NCBI RefSeq assembly: GCF_002105755.1
Contig: NZ_CP020821.1
Coordinates: forward strand, 682,001 to 746,000
Reading direction: 5' to 3'
Length of the DNA: 64,000 nt
DNA from: Mycobacterium colombiense CECT 3035
GTDB lineage: Bacteria; Actinomycetota; Actinomycetes; Mycobacteriales; Mycobacteriaceae
Positions 8,809 through 17,614 of the stretch are shown one piece after another. The notes below the pieces were generated by a model that did not search any database, was not told the DNA's origin, and saw only the letters and a program-made list of their open reading frames with translations. Position 1 is the first letter of the stretch; each line of letters starts with the position of its first letter. The translations under genes and the position numbers were made by a program.

Positions 8809-10047
8809 TCACGTGGCAAATTTCTCCAGGAGGTTGGCCGTGGTCGCGATGCTCTCGGCAGGTTTCGTCATCCGCGCCGCGATCGCGCGAGCGCGGATGG
8901 CGTACTCCGGTGCCAGGATCTGTCCGAGGTCAGCGACCAACGAATCCAGAGTGGTGCTCGGAAAGTGCCGCGCCAGGCCAACTTTCAAACGTTGAACCTG
9001 GCCGGCCCAGATCTTCTGATCGCTCAAACTCCAGAGGCTCAGCGTCGGGACTCCCGCGCGCAGGCCCGCCGCCGTGGTGCCCGCGCCGCTGTGGTGGACC
9101 ACCGCGCGGCAGGCGGGAAAGACCGCTGCGTAATTCACCGGGCCCACCACCTTGACGTGGTCAAACTGTGCCGTACCAGTGAAGTCCGTTTTCCCGGAGC
9201 AGACCAGCGCCCGCTCGCCCAGCTGCGCGCAGGCGTTAGCAATCATGTTGAGTGTATTGGCCGGAGAATCAACGGATGTGCTGCCGAAACCGAAGCAGAT
9301 CGGGGGCGTTCCGGCGGCGATCCACGCCGCGACGTCGTCGTCGGAGTCCGTCGTCAACTCCATCGTCAGCGTGCCGACAAAGGGCCGCTGGCCGTTCCAT
9401 TTGGCCCATTCGGCGGCCAGCCCGGGAAAGCAGACCTCGTCGTAGGCCTGGATCTCCAGTGCGCCCCGGTCGGCCATCCGTTGTGGCGCAGGGCCTTTCG
9501 CCTTCGGCAGGCCGAGTTCGCGGCGCTGGGCGTCCTCGGCGTTCTTCGTCACTCGCCATTGCACCCAGTCCAGAGCGCTCATCGCGGTGCGCACGGCCGG
9601 CGCCGGCAGGTGAGGCGCGAGCTGCCCGTTGGGTCGCATGGGGAAGTAGTGCATCGTGGCCAATGGCACGTTGAGGTGTTCGGCCACGTTCGCCGCGATC
9701 CCCGGAAAGCCGGGGCCGGTGAACACCAGGTCGGCACCGTCGGAGAGCGATGTGAGGGTGGCGCTCATCTCCGCCCAGGACTGGGCAAGCAAGTCCTGGG
9801 CTTCGCGCCATCGCCTCCTCACCTCGGGGACGTTCCAGAACTTGCCGAGGAAGTCGGTGTCCCAGAAGCCGTCCTGCTGATCGGGCCCGTAGCCGGACGC
9901 CGAAAGGCCGGCGGACTCGACGAGGGGCACTAGGTTGGGCGGAACGACCATGCGGACCTCGTGCCCGCGGCGCTGCAGTTCGCGACCCACAGCCGTGCAG
10001 GGCTCCACGTCGCCGCGAGTTCCGTAGCTGGCCAGGGCGAATTTCAC
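8809..10047 (-). CDS. GPL-type UGT glycosyltransferase, variant active-site loop
   Basis: The third UGT-fold paralog in the window, 412 residues. GTG 10047 is chosen because it gives the family N-terminus VKFALASYGTRGDVEP; an upstream ATG at 10083 is less likely. The donor motif is HHSGAGTTAAGLRAGVPT rather than HHGG, and the following loop reads SLSDQKIWAG where the other two copies have GDQPxWG. Those positions contact the sugar nucleotide in this fold, so it may use a different donor. Otherwise it is colinear with its paralogs. It is probably a GPL sugar transferase; the substrate is unknown. Confidence 0.87.
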   Translation of the reverse strand: MKFALASYGTRGDVEPCTAVGRELQRRGHEVRMVVPPNLVPLVESAGLSASGYGPDQQDGFWDTDFLGKFWNVPEVRRRWREAQDLLAQSWAEMSATLTSLSDGADLVFTGPGFPGIAANVAEHLNVPLATMHYFPMRPNGQLAPHLPAPAVRTAMSALDWVQWRVTKNAEDAQRRELGLPKAKGPAPQRMADRGALEIQAYDEVCFPGLAAEWAKWNGQRPFVGTLTMELTTDSDDDVAAWIAAGTPPICFGFGSTSVDSPANTLNMIANACAQLGERALVCSGKTDFTGTAQFDHVKVVGPVNYAAVFPACRAVVHHSGAGTTAAGLRAGVPTLSLWSLSDQKIWAGQVQRLKVGLARHFPSTTLDSLVADLGQILAPEYAIRARAIAARMTKPAESIATTANLLEKFAT

Positions 10048-10422
10048 GACGAATCCTTCCAGTGGTCGTGCGTGTGCGGGCATTCGCAGAGGCCATTATC
10101 GCTGTTCGTCGGCTTTCACGTGGGTTGTTCGCTGTAGGCGCGTGCTGTTAATAGTGAGTTCGAATGCTCGACCTACCCGCTCAGAACATCGGGCTCCAGT
10201 GACTTGGCCGTGTGAGTGGCAGGCAGTAGGAAATCGTCGTTGGTTGGCGAACGCCGGAGCGGCGTGTCAAGACCTACACGCGCACGGCGGCGTCCTTTTT
10301 CCATTGACCTAGGGTCCTGCGACAAAAGCACGCGCTCCCCTATCGATCCACTGGGCCTGCACTGTCATCCGCGCGGCGGCGCTGCAGGGTCAAGGCCTTA
10401 TCGGGCCACTGCGTTCTGATGG
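10048..10422. other. Intergenic region between UGT gene and SDR gene
   Basis: About 375 bp with no convincing gene. A short plus-strand frame at 10216-10419 has no recognisable motif and no family-like composition. The right end adjoins the out-of-frame tail of the SDR gene. The stretch could be the promoter region of the UGT gene at 10047. No clear element was seen. Confidence 0.4.
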
Positions 10423-10513
10423 TCAGTGTGTTTTCGCCGTCGCAGCGATAGAGCCGTTCATCTCTTCAGAGATCGGAAGCACGCCCGTTTGTAACAGCTT
10501 GGCACCGTTGCCG

Positions 10514-11344
10514 TCATACGTGGCTCGGCACACCAACGATCCGCGGAGGGTCAAAGATGTTTTCCGGTTTCGCCCCAAAAAGCAGCAGGTCACGGCGGCC
10601 GTACTCGTCGGCGACGCTCTCGGCAAGTTGTCGAACAGTCACCCCTTCACCTGAGCAGATGTTGACCGGGCCTTGCTGCTTCCCGAGCGCGACATCGGCG
10701 ATCATCCGCCCAGCGTCTTTGACGTCGAGGAAATCACGCACCTGATCGCCGCGAGTAAGGAGGACTTCTTTTCCAGCCTCGAGTTGCCCGCGGATATACG
10801 GCACCAGCCGCCGCTCGTCTTCTCCTTCCCCGTACAGGTAGAAAACCCGGCACCAGGCAAAGCTGATACCGTCTGCACCAAAGAAATGGTCTAGCACCTG
10901 AGCGGCCGCCGCCTTACACGCGGCGTACAACGTATTTGGCGCTAACGGCGTATCGGCTGCAAGCAGGCCCGCGGATGTGTCGTATTCCGCGCAGGTTCCT
11001 ACACCAATGAATCGCTTGCCGCCGACCGCCGCGAATGCGCGGGCGAGGTTCAGCGTGCCGCTGAGGCAGCTAAGGTTCTCTGGCGACGTGAGGTATTTCC
11101 CGGGCTCCGCATACCAAGCCGCATGCACCAACGTTTCTGAGCTTTCGAGCAACTCTTCCAATTGCTGCGTCGCCTCGGTGAATAAGTTTGGCGTCTGCAC
11201 GACCTCTAGCGCTCCTCCTGTCCGGCGAGCAGATAGACGGGACGGATCGCGAACGAGTGCCCTCACCGAGCAGCCTCGTTCAAGGAGGCTATGCAGAATC
11301 TGTCTTCCGACAAACCCGGTTGCTCCGGTCAAGGTGACGTTCAT
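10514..11344 (-). CDS. NAD(P)-dependent sugar epimerase/dehydratase (extended SDR), C-terminus possibly frameshifted
   Basis: An extended short-chain dehydrogenase/reductase acting on NDP-sugars. The Rossmann motif is NVTLTGATGFVGRQIL, and the catalytic site is TLYAACKAA (Y-x-x-x-K). A further family segment, RGDQVRDFLDVKDAGR, is typical of NDP-sugar epimerases. The start chosen is ATG 11344, whose MNVTLTGATG gives the normal N-terminus; an in-frame ATG lies at 11389. The annotated frame ends abruptly after FDPPRIVGVPS. The expected family tail (AKLLQTGVLPISEEMNGS) is present in the adjacent frame down to 10423. A one-base insertion or two-base deletion near 10515-10535 would explain this. 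Probably a 4-ketosugar reductase or epimerase of the GPL sugar pathway. Confidence 0.78.
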   Translation of the reverse strand: MNVTLTGATGFVGRQILHSLLERGCSVRALVRDPSRLSARRTGGALEVVQTPNLFTEATQQLEELLESSETLVHAAWYAEPGKYLTSPENLSCLSGTLNLARAFAAVGGKRFIGVGTCAEYDTSAGLLAADTPLAPNTLYAACKAAAAQVLDHFFGADGISFAWCRVFYLYGEGEDERRLVPYIRGQLEAGKEVLLTRGDQVRDFLDVKDAGRMIADVALGKQQGPVNICSGEGVTVRQLAESVADEYGRRDLLLFGAKPENIFDPPRIVGVPSHV

Positions 11345-11447
11345 ACGAGTGTCAGTTCCCGCGGGGTCGATAGTCGAATCCAGAAACAATCAAGTGCGTT
11401 TCGATTTTCACCATCTCGTCCACCTAGCTCCTCTTCGAGAAATTCGG

Positions 11448-12275
11448 CTACGCGCCATCGGCCGTGGCGCCCTTGCCCCAGGCCCGATACTGGAACTCGT
11501 CGCGCGTAGCCGTGGAACCATCACCGTACTTGCGCGTGTGATTATCTTGAACGATCAGGTTTGATTGGCCGTTTGCACAGTATGTTGCCGATTGTGGCCA
11601 ATCGCTCGCTGCGAAATATCGGCCGTCCCGCCCTGCAACCAGAACCTTCAGGCCCTGGCGCTCGATCTGTCGAGTCATACTGCTCCGTCCGCTTTCAAAG
11701 GCCCAGGCGAGTTGCTTGCTGCGCGTTTGTGGAGACTTAAGCGCCAAGAACGTGTCGCGCTGCATGATGAATCCATTTGTGCGGATGTGCGGATTGGGGA
11801 AGTGCGGTGAGAAACGCCATTTGTAGAGCCACAGAATCGCAAGGTGGGGGAGTGGCTGTGCCCGCATAAGCTGAAAAGCATTGGATGTCTGGCTCTCCCA
11901 GGAACCCGTTACCCCGACGAGGCCTACGCCTTCTTGCCGGATGCCGTGATAAAGGCGGGCAAGCCATTCGTCGGCGAGGATCTCGCTGAACGAATTGAAA
12001 AAAGCCACATATCGGGTGTCGATCTCGCGCGTGGCTTCGTGGTAGGCGCCGATGTCGAATAGGTCGTCGCGTGCGAGCCTAAGCGTTTCGGCGCCAAACG
12101 TGCGTGCCAGCGCCTCGTGTTCCGTCAAGGTATTTTGATCGGCGTATCCCTTGAACACGACCAGAAACTGGTGAGCGACGCCGGCGTTGTGCGCGCGATA
12201 GCTTTCCAGGAACCGCTCGAGAGGTACACGGCCATTGCTACCGCGGGCTAGATGGATGACCGTCAACTCGCTCAT
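11448..12275 (-). CDS. Glycosyltransferase-like protein
   Basis: A 275-residue protein beginning MSELTVIHLARGSNGRVPLE. It has the feel of a GT-A type glycosyltransferase: a beta strand QFLVVFKGY, then LARDDLFDIGAYHEA (acidic pair in the place of a DxD) and ARYVAFFNSFSE-like segments near TRYVAFFNSFSE. Similar proteins of unknown donor occur in polysaccharide gene clusters. I cannot name a CAZy family with confidence. It is 103 bp upstream of the SDR gene, on the same strand, and next to the scarred region at 12.3-12.5 kb. Role in GPL sugar addition is inferred from context only. Confidence 0.6.
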   Translation of the reverse strand: MSELTVIHLARGSNGRVPLERFLESYRAHNAGVAHQFLVVFKGYADQNTLTEHEALARTFGAETLRLARDDLFDIGAYHEATREIDTRYVAFFNSFSEILADEWLARLYHGIRQEGVGLVGVTGSWESQTSNAFQLMRAQPLPHLAILWLYKWRFSPHFPNPHIRTNGFIMQRDTFLALKSPQTRSKQLAWAFESGRSSMTRQIERQGLKVLVAGRDGRYFAASDWPQSATYCANGQSNLIVQDNHTRKYGDGSTATRDEFQYRAWGKGATADGA

Positions 12276-12324
12276 AGCAATTGCCCGCTCTGCCTGTGCG
12301 GCTTGGTGTAGGCGGTGGCGTGCA

Positions 12325-12470
12325 TCATCGGAAGTCCAACCCGGGAACCGCCGTCACGAACAAAAACCTCTCTGCACAAGATCTGTCAACTAGGCTCGCA
12401 CCTCGTGGGCGATGTTCATGGGTAAGGTGACCACATCGTCTGTTGGCTTCGGTCGAGGAGTGAGCCGATT
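12325..12470 (-). pseudogene. C-terminal remnant of an NDP-hexose C-methyltransferase
   Basis: Minus-strand translation of this stretch gives TDDVVTLPMNIAHEVRA, then a stop, then LTDLVQRG, then in a shifted frame FVTAVPGLDFR. The intact C-methyltransferase at 16391-17614 ends with DDVVILPWNIAQEVR, QLVDLVHNG and RFVTAVPELSVL in the same order. The two genes also share the 18-base string gggaaccgccgtcacgaa near their ends (12341 and 16408). This is therefore a dead fragment of a paralog, with one nonsense change and one frameshift. Its upstream part has been lost at a junction near 12470. Confidence 0.75.
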
Positions 12471-12753
12471 TCTTTCCGTGGAAAACGGAGGAGTGTGTTT
12501 TATGGGGTTGAGTCTGCCTGACGGTCGCCCCGAGACCAAGTACAAGGCCTGGCGGTTCGAAAGCGGCCAGGACAGGCTTTCGCGTTTCCTGGCTGCGTTG
12601 GGGTTGACCAGCCTGGTGTGCGGCCTCGGCCATGCGGCCCGGCCGTGGCTGGACGCGCGGATGCTTTCCGCACCGGCGCGAACGCAGTTGCTGGTGGTCG
12701 GCAATATCTGGCGTTGGGGGCGCGCTCCTACCGCGCCTGATGGCACCGCATGA
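12471..12753 (+). pseudogene. Truncated ORF ahead of GT2 gene, possible methyltransferase tail
   Basis: The plus-strand frame from about 12471 (internal ATG at 12502) to the stop at 12753 overlaps the next gene's ATG as ATGA, a real operon-like junction. The product would end GLGHAARPWLDARMLS...LLVVGNIWRWGR. This resembles the C-terminal end of small class I methyltransferases, but I cannot prove it. No SAM loop is present, so if it was such a gene, its 5' part was lost. The break coincides with the right edge of the C-methyltransferase remnant on the other strand. Confidence 0.45.
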
Positions 12754-13964
12754 GCGCACCTGAATTTTCGGTGCTCCTGCCCACACGCAACCGCGCGGAG
12801 TTGCTGGCCCAGGCGATCGCCACCGTGCGGGCGCAGGATGAGGCGAGCTGGGAGATCGTCGTCTCCGACAACGCATCCGTGGATGATGTGCGGGGTCTGG
12901 TAAAGAGCCTTGACGACCCGCGCATTCGCTATCTTCGCAGTGATACGCCGCTGCCGGTAACTGACAACTGGAACCGCGCCGCCGATGCCGCGACTGGCCG
13001 GTGGGTAGTGATGCTAGGTGATGATGACGGGCTTCCCGCCGGTTACATGAGGACGATGCGCGAGGCCTGCACGGCGCTGGCCGACCCTGACCTGATATAT
13101 CACGGCGCGTACCATTTCATGGCGCCTGGCGTCGTCCCCGGCCAGACGCAAGGACTGATGTCCGATGTGACGCAGGTGTACTGCATGCTTCACGGCCGTG
13201 ATGCGCCGGCGATCATTCCGCCGGAGGAGGCGCGGGCGGCGGCGCGGGCGGCGCTGGACATGCGTGCGCTCTACGCGTTCAACATGCAGCACTTCCTGTT
13301 CCGACGCGACTTCCTGGAGCGTTTGCGCGCCGACGCACCGGTGTTTAGGGGGCCGTTCCCGGATTTCTATACCGCCAACCTTGCCTTGCTGCGCGCGGCC
13401 CGCGTGGGCGTGGTGCCGCGCCCAATGACGGTGATCGGCATTACGCGCAAGTCCTATGGCTATTTCCACCTCAACGACTCCGAAGCGGCGGGGGTGGATT
13501 TCCTGGGGAACCAGGACTTCCGCGACGAAGTGGCACCGGGACTCCGCGAGCGGCTCCTGCCTGGCAGCTATATGAACACGCTGTGGCTTGTATCCGTGGC
13601 GCTGGTACGCGATGCGCTGGCGGATGATCCGTCTTTGCACCTGGGCGTGGACCGCTACCGGCGCTTGCAGATTGTGAGCACGATATTGCATCACTACACC
13701 ACCGGGCGGCCTGTGGGCACGACGTTCGGTCAGATGTGGCCGCTGCTGAGTCGCTCGGAAAGGGCACTGGCGATGCTGCTGCGCATGGCATTGCTGCCAT
13801 TGCGCGCATTACCGCAAGTCCTGCGCCGCGTGCTTGGCCACCTGGTTGCGAGCAGGTTCGGGCAATATGGCTGGCTAACCCGGCCACGCAAGGTGCCGCT
13901 GGCACCGTCCAACATGCTGGACGCCGTGGACGGCCTGCGCCGTCTGGCCGAGGGCGCCGCGTGA
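12750..13964 (+). CDS. GT2 family glycosyltransferase
   Basis: A 404-residue family 2 glycosyltransferase. Motifs are FSVLLPTRNRAELLAQAIA at the N-terminus, EIVVSDNASVDD, and GRWVVMLGDDDGLPAGYM, which carries the acidic DDD metal site. The stop overlaps the ATG of the next methyltransferase (TGATG), so the two are translationally coupled. It reads against the surrounding minus-strand genes and lies between gene remnants, so it is probably an acquired pair. The acceptor is unknown; extension of the GPL oligosaccharide is the likeliest role. Confidence 0.85.
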   Translation: MSAPEFSVLLPTRNRAELLAQAIATVRAQDEASWEIVVSDNASVDDVRGLVKSLDDPRIRYLRSDTPLPVTDNWNRAADAATGRWVVMLGDDDGLPAGYMRTMREACTALADPDLIYHGAYHFMAPGVVPGQTQGLMSDVTQVYCMLHGRDAPAIIPPEEARAAARAALDMRALYAFNMQHFLFRRDFLERLRADAPVFRGPFPDFYTANLALLRAARVGVVPRPMTVIGITRKSYGYFHLNDSEAAGVDFLGNQDFRDEVAPGLRERLLPGSYMNTLWLVSVALVRDALADDPSLHLGVDRYRRLQIVSTILHHYTTGRPVGTTFGQMWPLLSRSERALAMLLRMALLPLRALPQVLRRVLGHLVASRFGQYGWLTRPRKVPLAPSNMLDAVDGLRRLAEGAA

Positions 13965-14881
13965 TGGGCGGCGACGGGCCTCACTGCCCCTATTGCGCCG
14001 CGGCTACTACCGCTCTGCTGGCGGCGCCGGACGTGAATCGCCGCGTGACGGGGACCGTATTCCACCTGCGCCAGTGCAGTGGCTGTGGACTGATCTTCGT
14101 GGCCGACCCGCCAGCGGACCTCGGCCCCTATTACACGTCTGACTATCATTACGTGCCGAAGGACCAGGCCGAACTGGAGAGGCATCTGCCGCCGCAGCGC
14201 TTCAAGATCGAACTGCTGCGCCGCTACCGCCAAACCGGGACACTGCTGGAGATTGGACCTTCGATCGGCCAATTCTGCGCTCTGGCGCAGCAAGCGGGCT
14301 TCGTAGTTCACGCGGTGGAGATGGACCCCGAGTGCGCGCGGTTCCTGACGACGGAGCTCGGGGTTGTGACGACCTGTTCGGCCGATCCGGCCTCGGTGCT
14401 GCGGGACCAGCCGCAGACCTACGATGCGATCTGCCTGTGGCACGCTCTTGAGCATCTGCAGCGTCCCTGGGACGTGCTGGCAGCGGCCACGGCGCGGCTG
14501 AACCCGGGTGGCGTGATCGTTGTTGCGGCACCTAATCCATTGAGCATCCAGGCCCGCAGGATGGGCCGCCGATGGCCACATCATGACTTGCCGCGCCACC
14601 TCTTCGGATTATCGATGCCGTGGATGAGCCGTTGGGCCGAAGCTCACGGACTGGAGGTGGTATTGGCCACAACCCGGGACGAAGGCAGCTTGGACTGGAA
14701 CCGCTTCTCCTGGGCGATGCGGACAATCGGCCTTGTGCCCGGGGCAAAGCCAGGCCGGTTGGTGTGGTGGCTGGGGATGCGGTTCGGTGGATTGATGCTG
14801 CGCTTCGAGGGAGGTGAGGGCGAGGGCGCGTGCTACACGATGGTGCTGCAGCGGCCCGAGTCACCCGCTGCCGCGAACTGA
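13964..14881 (+). CDS. Class I SAM-dependent methyltransferase with zinc-binding N-terminus
   Basis: A 305-residue methyltransferase. CPYCAAAT and CSGCGLIF near the N-terminus form a four-cysteine zinc site. The SAM fold follows with LLEIGPSIGQFCALA, and the post-I motif is ICLWHALEHLQRPWDVL. PGGVIVVAAPNP and PRHLFGLSMPW are typical of Methyltransf_23 proteins found with sugar clusters. The frame is open further upstream, but that overlaps the glycosyltransferase, so ATG 13964 is chosen (TGATG overlap). The IS3-type remnant begins directly after its stop codon. The substrate is presumably a sugar on the glycan. Confidence 0.83.
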   Translation: MGGDGPHCPYCAAATTALLAAPDVNRRVTGTVFHLRQCSGCGLIFVADPPADLGPYYTSDYHYVPKDQAELERHLPPQRFKIELLRRYRQTGTLLEIGPSIGQFCALAQQAGFVVHAVEMDPECARFLTTELGVVTTCSADPASVLRDQPQTYDAICLWHALEHLQRPWDVLAAATARLNPGGVIVVAAPNPLSIQARRMGRRWPHHDLPRHLFGLSMPWMSRWAEAHGLEVVLATTRDEGSLDWNRFSWAMRTIGLVPGAKPGRLVWWLGMRFGGLMLRFEGGEGEGACYTMVLQRPESPAAAN

Positions 14882-15173
14882 TCGAGACTCGACTGGAGTG
14901 TTCCCGCGAATCGCTGCTGGAGCGCTCGATCAGCGCCGAGCGTGAGCGGGAGTTCGCGGGGGTCAGCGGCCCGCCAAAGATGCTGCGGACGGACAACGGC
15001 CGGGAACCGATTTCTCAAGCTCTGCGATCCTTTTCCGCTGGGAAAGTGGGACTGTCCTACATTTCACTTAGGCGCCGTGGGGCAACGTCTAGATCGTATC
15101 GTTCAGCAACCGGCTACGAAGGGAGCGCCTCACCCGCAACCACTGGATCAAGCTGCCCAGAATGCTATTTTGA
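14882..15173 (+). mobile_element. IS3-family transposase (OrfB) remnant
   Basis: The plus-strand reading directly after the methyltransferase stop gives GPPKMLRTDNGREPISQAL, then GKVGLSYI. This is the integrase-core segment around the second catalytic Asp of IS3-type transposases. In another frame from 15075 it continues PWGNV, an in-frame TAG at 15090, then IVSFSNRLRRERLTRNHW, matching the third-acidic-residue region. So at least one frameshift and one stop are present and both ends are missing. It is inactive. Its right end overlaps the last few codons of the minus-strand gene at 15165. Confidence 0.8.
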
Positions 15174-16214
15174 ATTGCGGCGCCAAACTCTATCAAAGAA
15201 TTCCGGGACTATCGGATCGGAGAAGTGGTGAGACAGCTTCCATTCATTTCCATTGATGTAGTCGTCGGGTCCGATATCGGTTCCGTCAAGTGGATTCTTC
15301 CAAGACTTCCATTGCTTTAGATAGATGTAATCAGCCGATTTCCGCTGGAAAAGATCGATATAAAGTACCACCTGCTCGCGGCTCATCTCAGGCAAGGTGC
15401 TGATTGAGAGCATCACATCAAAGTATCTGTCTGGAAATTTGGTGATCTGATTAGCGGTAAAAAACGCAATGTCTGTCGACGACAGCTCGGCTTCGATCGT
15501 TGAGAAATCGTCAAAGGGACGGAATCGAAAAATCTTCTTGTCCGGGAACAGTTGGGACAAATACCACTGAGACACATAGAGGGCCGGTGGTATGTCAAAA
15601 ATGACATACTGCCCTTGCAGTTTCTCGGCGAAAACTTGGGCCAACCGACCGGATCCGGCGCCTATTTCCGCCACCCTCCGCTGCGACGAAGGAGAATCCA
15701 GCAGATCAGCAATAACATTCGCCTCGATAATGGAATTGGCGAGATCCTGGCTTATTAGCGTCTCGCCCAATCGAATTTTAATCGGATTACCTAAAATCGG
15801 TTCAGACAGGTCAACGTGCAGCTTCCTCTTGTCGATCCGGACCATAAGGTCCCAGAGATAGGTCACGAACCGGCGGTAGTGGTTTTTTTGTCTTGGCTTC
15901 AGCGTTACTGGGGTGTCATGGGTAGTAAATGAGAGAGTGACATCATCCTCTATCGAGCTTCGCCAAGGATTGAGCGTGGGTCGCTTGAGCCAGTTAAGAA
16001 AGACGTGCCGGACCATCGGCCCTCCTCTGCCGACAACCCAGTTGAAGTAATTTTGAGAAACCGTTCTTTTGAAATTATCCAGTCCTCGGCTCTCCAACAT
16101 AGCCATGTTTTTTTGACCAATGTCAGTCCAGAACTTCGACGCTAAAAAGCGGCGATCTCTTTCGATTTCCTGAAGCATCGAATTGCACACGCGATGAAGC
16201 TCAGTCTCAGTCAT
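15165..16214 (-). CDS. Putative sugar O-methyltransferase
   Basis: A 349-residue protein resembling the putative sugar O-methyltransferases found in surface-polysaccharide clusters. The SAM-binding region reads RRVAEIGAGSGRLAQVFAEK, followed by YVIFDIPPALYVSQWYL and DVMLSISTLPEM. Base composition is visibly AT-richer than the flanking genes, which suggests transfer from a lower-GC source. Its C-terminus overlaps the IS3 remnant by a few bases, so the last residues may have been altered. It stands alone, about 176 bp downstream of the CDP-sugar operon. Likely role: O-methylation of a GPL sugar. Confidence 0.7.
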   Translation of the reverse strand: MTETELHRVCNSMLQEIERDRRFLASKFWTDIGQKNMAMLESRGLDNFKRTVSQNYFNWVVGRGGPMVRHVFLNWLKRPTLNPWRSSIEDDVTLSFTTHDTPVTLKPRQKNHYRRFVTYLWDLMVRIDKRKLHVDLSEPILGNPIKIRLGETLISQDLANSIIEANVIADLLDSPSSQRRVAEIGAGSGRLAQVFAEKLQGQYVIFDIPPALYVSQWYLSQLFPDKKIFRFRPFDDFSTIEAELSSTDIAFFTANQITKFPDRYFDVMLSISTLPEMSREQVVLYIDLFQRKSADYIYLKQWKSWKNPLDGTDIGPDDYINGNEWKLSHHFSDPIVPEFFDRVWRRNSK

Positions 16215-16390
16215 CTCGAGTTAGCCCCTGCGCCACATGCGATTTCAGCATCTGATTTCGTGACTCCTTGTCATGTTCACTAGATCTAAATGGCGAGAAT
16301 TGTCCCTGGTGCGGCATCTCGGCCGTAGCGTATTCGGAACCTCGCTCCGAACGCCTCAAGGTGTCGGATAAAATTGGCCAACGCCGGACT

Positions 16391-17614
16391 TCACAGCACG
16401 CTCAATTCGGGAACCGCCGTCACGAAACGTGTACCGTTGTGTACAAGGTCAACCAATTGGGTTCGCACCTCCTGGGCGATGTTCCAGGGCAAGATGACTA
16501 CGTCGTCCGGCCGATTCTCACGCAGTGCCTCAGGCGAATAGATGGGGATATGGCTTCCTGGCATGAATTTTCCTTGCTTGGACACCGCAGCGTCGCACAC
16601 ATACGGCAGCAAGTCAGGCTTGACACCTGCGTAGTTCAACAATGTGTTTCCTTTAGCAGCGGCCCCGTAGGCCGCCACACGCCGGCCGGCCTGCTTCTGC
16701 TCGATGAGGAACATCAGAAGATCGTCTTTCACGCGGTCGGCGCGCTGCTGGAAGGTCCAGTAAGTCTCGGGCCGGGATATCCCGAACGCATCTTCTCGCG
16801 TCAGCAACGAACCGACACGGTCCGTGGTCGAAATCGTTGCCTCGCTGTGGCAGCCGTACACTCGCAGGCTTCCGCCGTGCGTTGGCAGTTCTTCCACATC
16901 CCACACACGCAGTCCTGCGGCGTCGAAGATGCGGCATACTGTCGTGAGCGAGTGGTACGAAAAGTGCTCATGGTAGATGGTGTCGAACTGCGTCCGTTCG
17001 ATCAACGGCATCAAATGCGGAAATTCCAGCGTGACAGTACCTTCCGGCTTCAGCGCGGCGGCCAATCCACGGGTGAAGTCATTGATGTCGGGAACGTGTG
17101 CGTACACGTTGTTGCCCGCGATCAGATCCGCCCGCCGTCCTTGGCTTGCGAGCCGACGTCCCAGGGCTTCTCCGAAGAATTCCCGCATGACGGCGATTCC
17201 CAATGCCTCGGCGGCTGCTGCTGTGCTCGCTGTCGGTTCGATGCCCAAGCAGGGGATCTTCTGGGCCACAAAGTTTTTCAGCAGATAGCCGTCGTTGGAG
17301 GCCACTTCGATCACAAAGCTGTCGGGCCCAAGCTGCAGCCGCTCGGTGATCATGTGTGCATAATCGGCCGCGTGCTCGAGCCAGCTGCTCGAGGTACTTG
17401 AGAAGTAGGCGTAGTCGGCACTGAACAGTTCTTCGGCGCGGGCGTAATCTTCGGTTTGAACGAGCCAACACTGGTGACAAACCTTAACGCGCAGTGGGTA
17501 ATTCACCTCGGGACAACTCAGGGAGTCGGCCTCCAGATAGGCGTTGGACGGGGGAGCAAAGCCCAGGTCTACAAAACTGAGATCCAAGGGCACGCCGCAG
17601 TGTCGGCATTTCAT
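16391..17614 (-). CDS. NDP-hexose C-methyltransferase, last gene of CDP-sugar operon
   Basis: A 407-residue C-methyltransferase of the TylCIII/NovU type. The N-terminal zinc part is CRHCGVPL plus CHQCWLVQ. The SAM loop is VIEVASNDGYLLKNF. The active-site segment FDTIYHEHFSYHS matches the family's Y-H-E-H pattern. The C-terminal domain has VAAYGAAAKGNTLLNY and VCDAAVSKQGKFMPGS. Its ATG overlaps the epimerase stop (ATGA at 17611-17614). In this operon the substrate is probably a CDP-4-keto-6-deoxyhexose, giving a branched-chain sugar. A dead fragment of a paralog lies at 12325-12470. Confidence 0.87.
   Translation of the reverse strand: MKCRHCGVPLDLSFVDLGFAPPSNAYLEADSLSCPEVNYPLRVKVCHQCWLVQTEDYARAEELFSADYAYFSSTSSSWLEHAADYAHMITERLQLGPDSFVIEVASNDGYLLKNFVAQKIPCLGIEPTASTAAAAEALGIAVMREFFGEALGRRLASQGRRADLIAGNNVYAHVPDINDFTRGLAAALKPEGTVTLEFPHLMPLIERTQFDTIYHEHFSYHSLTTVCRIFDAAGLRVWDVEELPTHGGSLRVYGCHSEATISTTDRVGSLLTREDAFGISRPETYWTFQQRADRVKDDLLMFLIEQKQAGRRVAAYGAAAKGNTLLNYAGVKPDLLPYVCDAAVSKQGKFMPGSHIPIYSPEALRENRPDDVVILPWNIAQEVRTQLVDLVHNGTRFVTAVPELSVL

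Noticed and set aside
10216..10419. A 67-codon plus-strand frame between the UGT and SDR genes
   Set aside because: No recognisable motif and no ribosome site; probably chance.
14620..14817. Short frames inside the methyltransferase at 13964
   Set aside because: They overlap a well-supported gene in another frame and show no family features.
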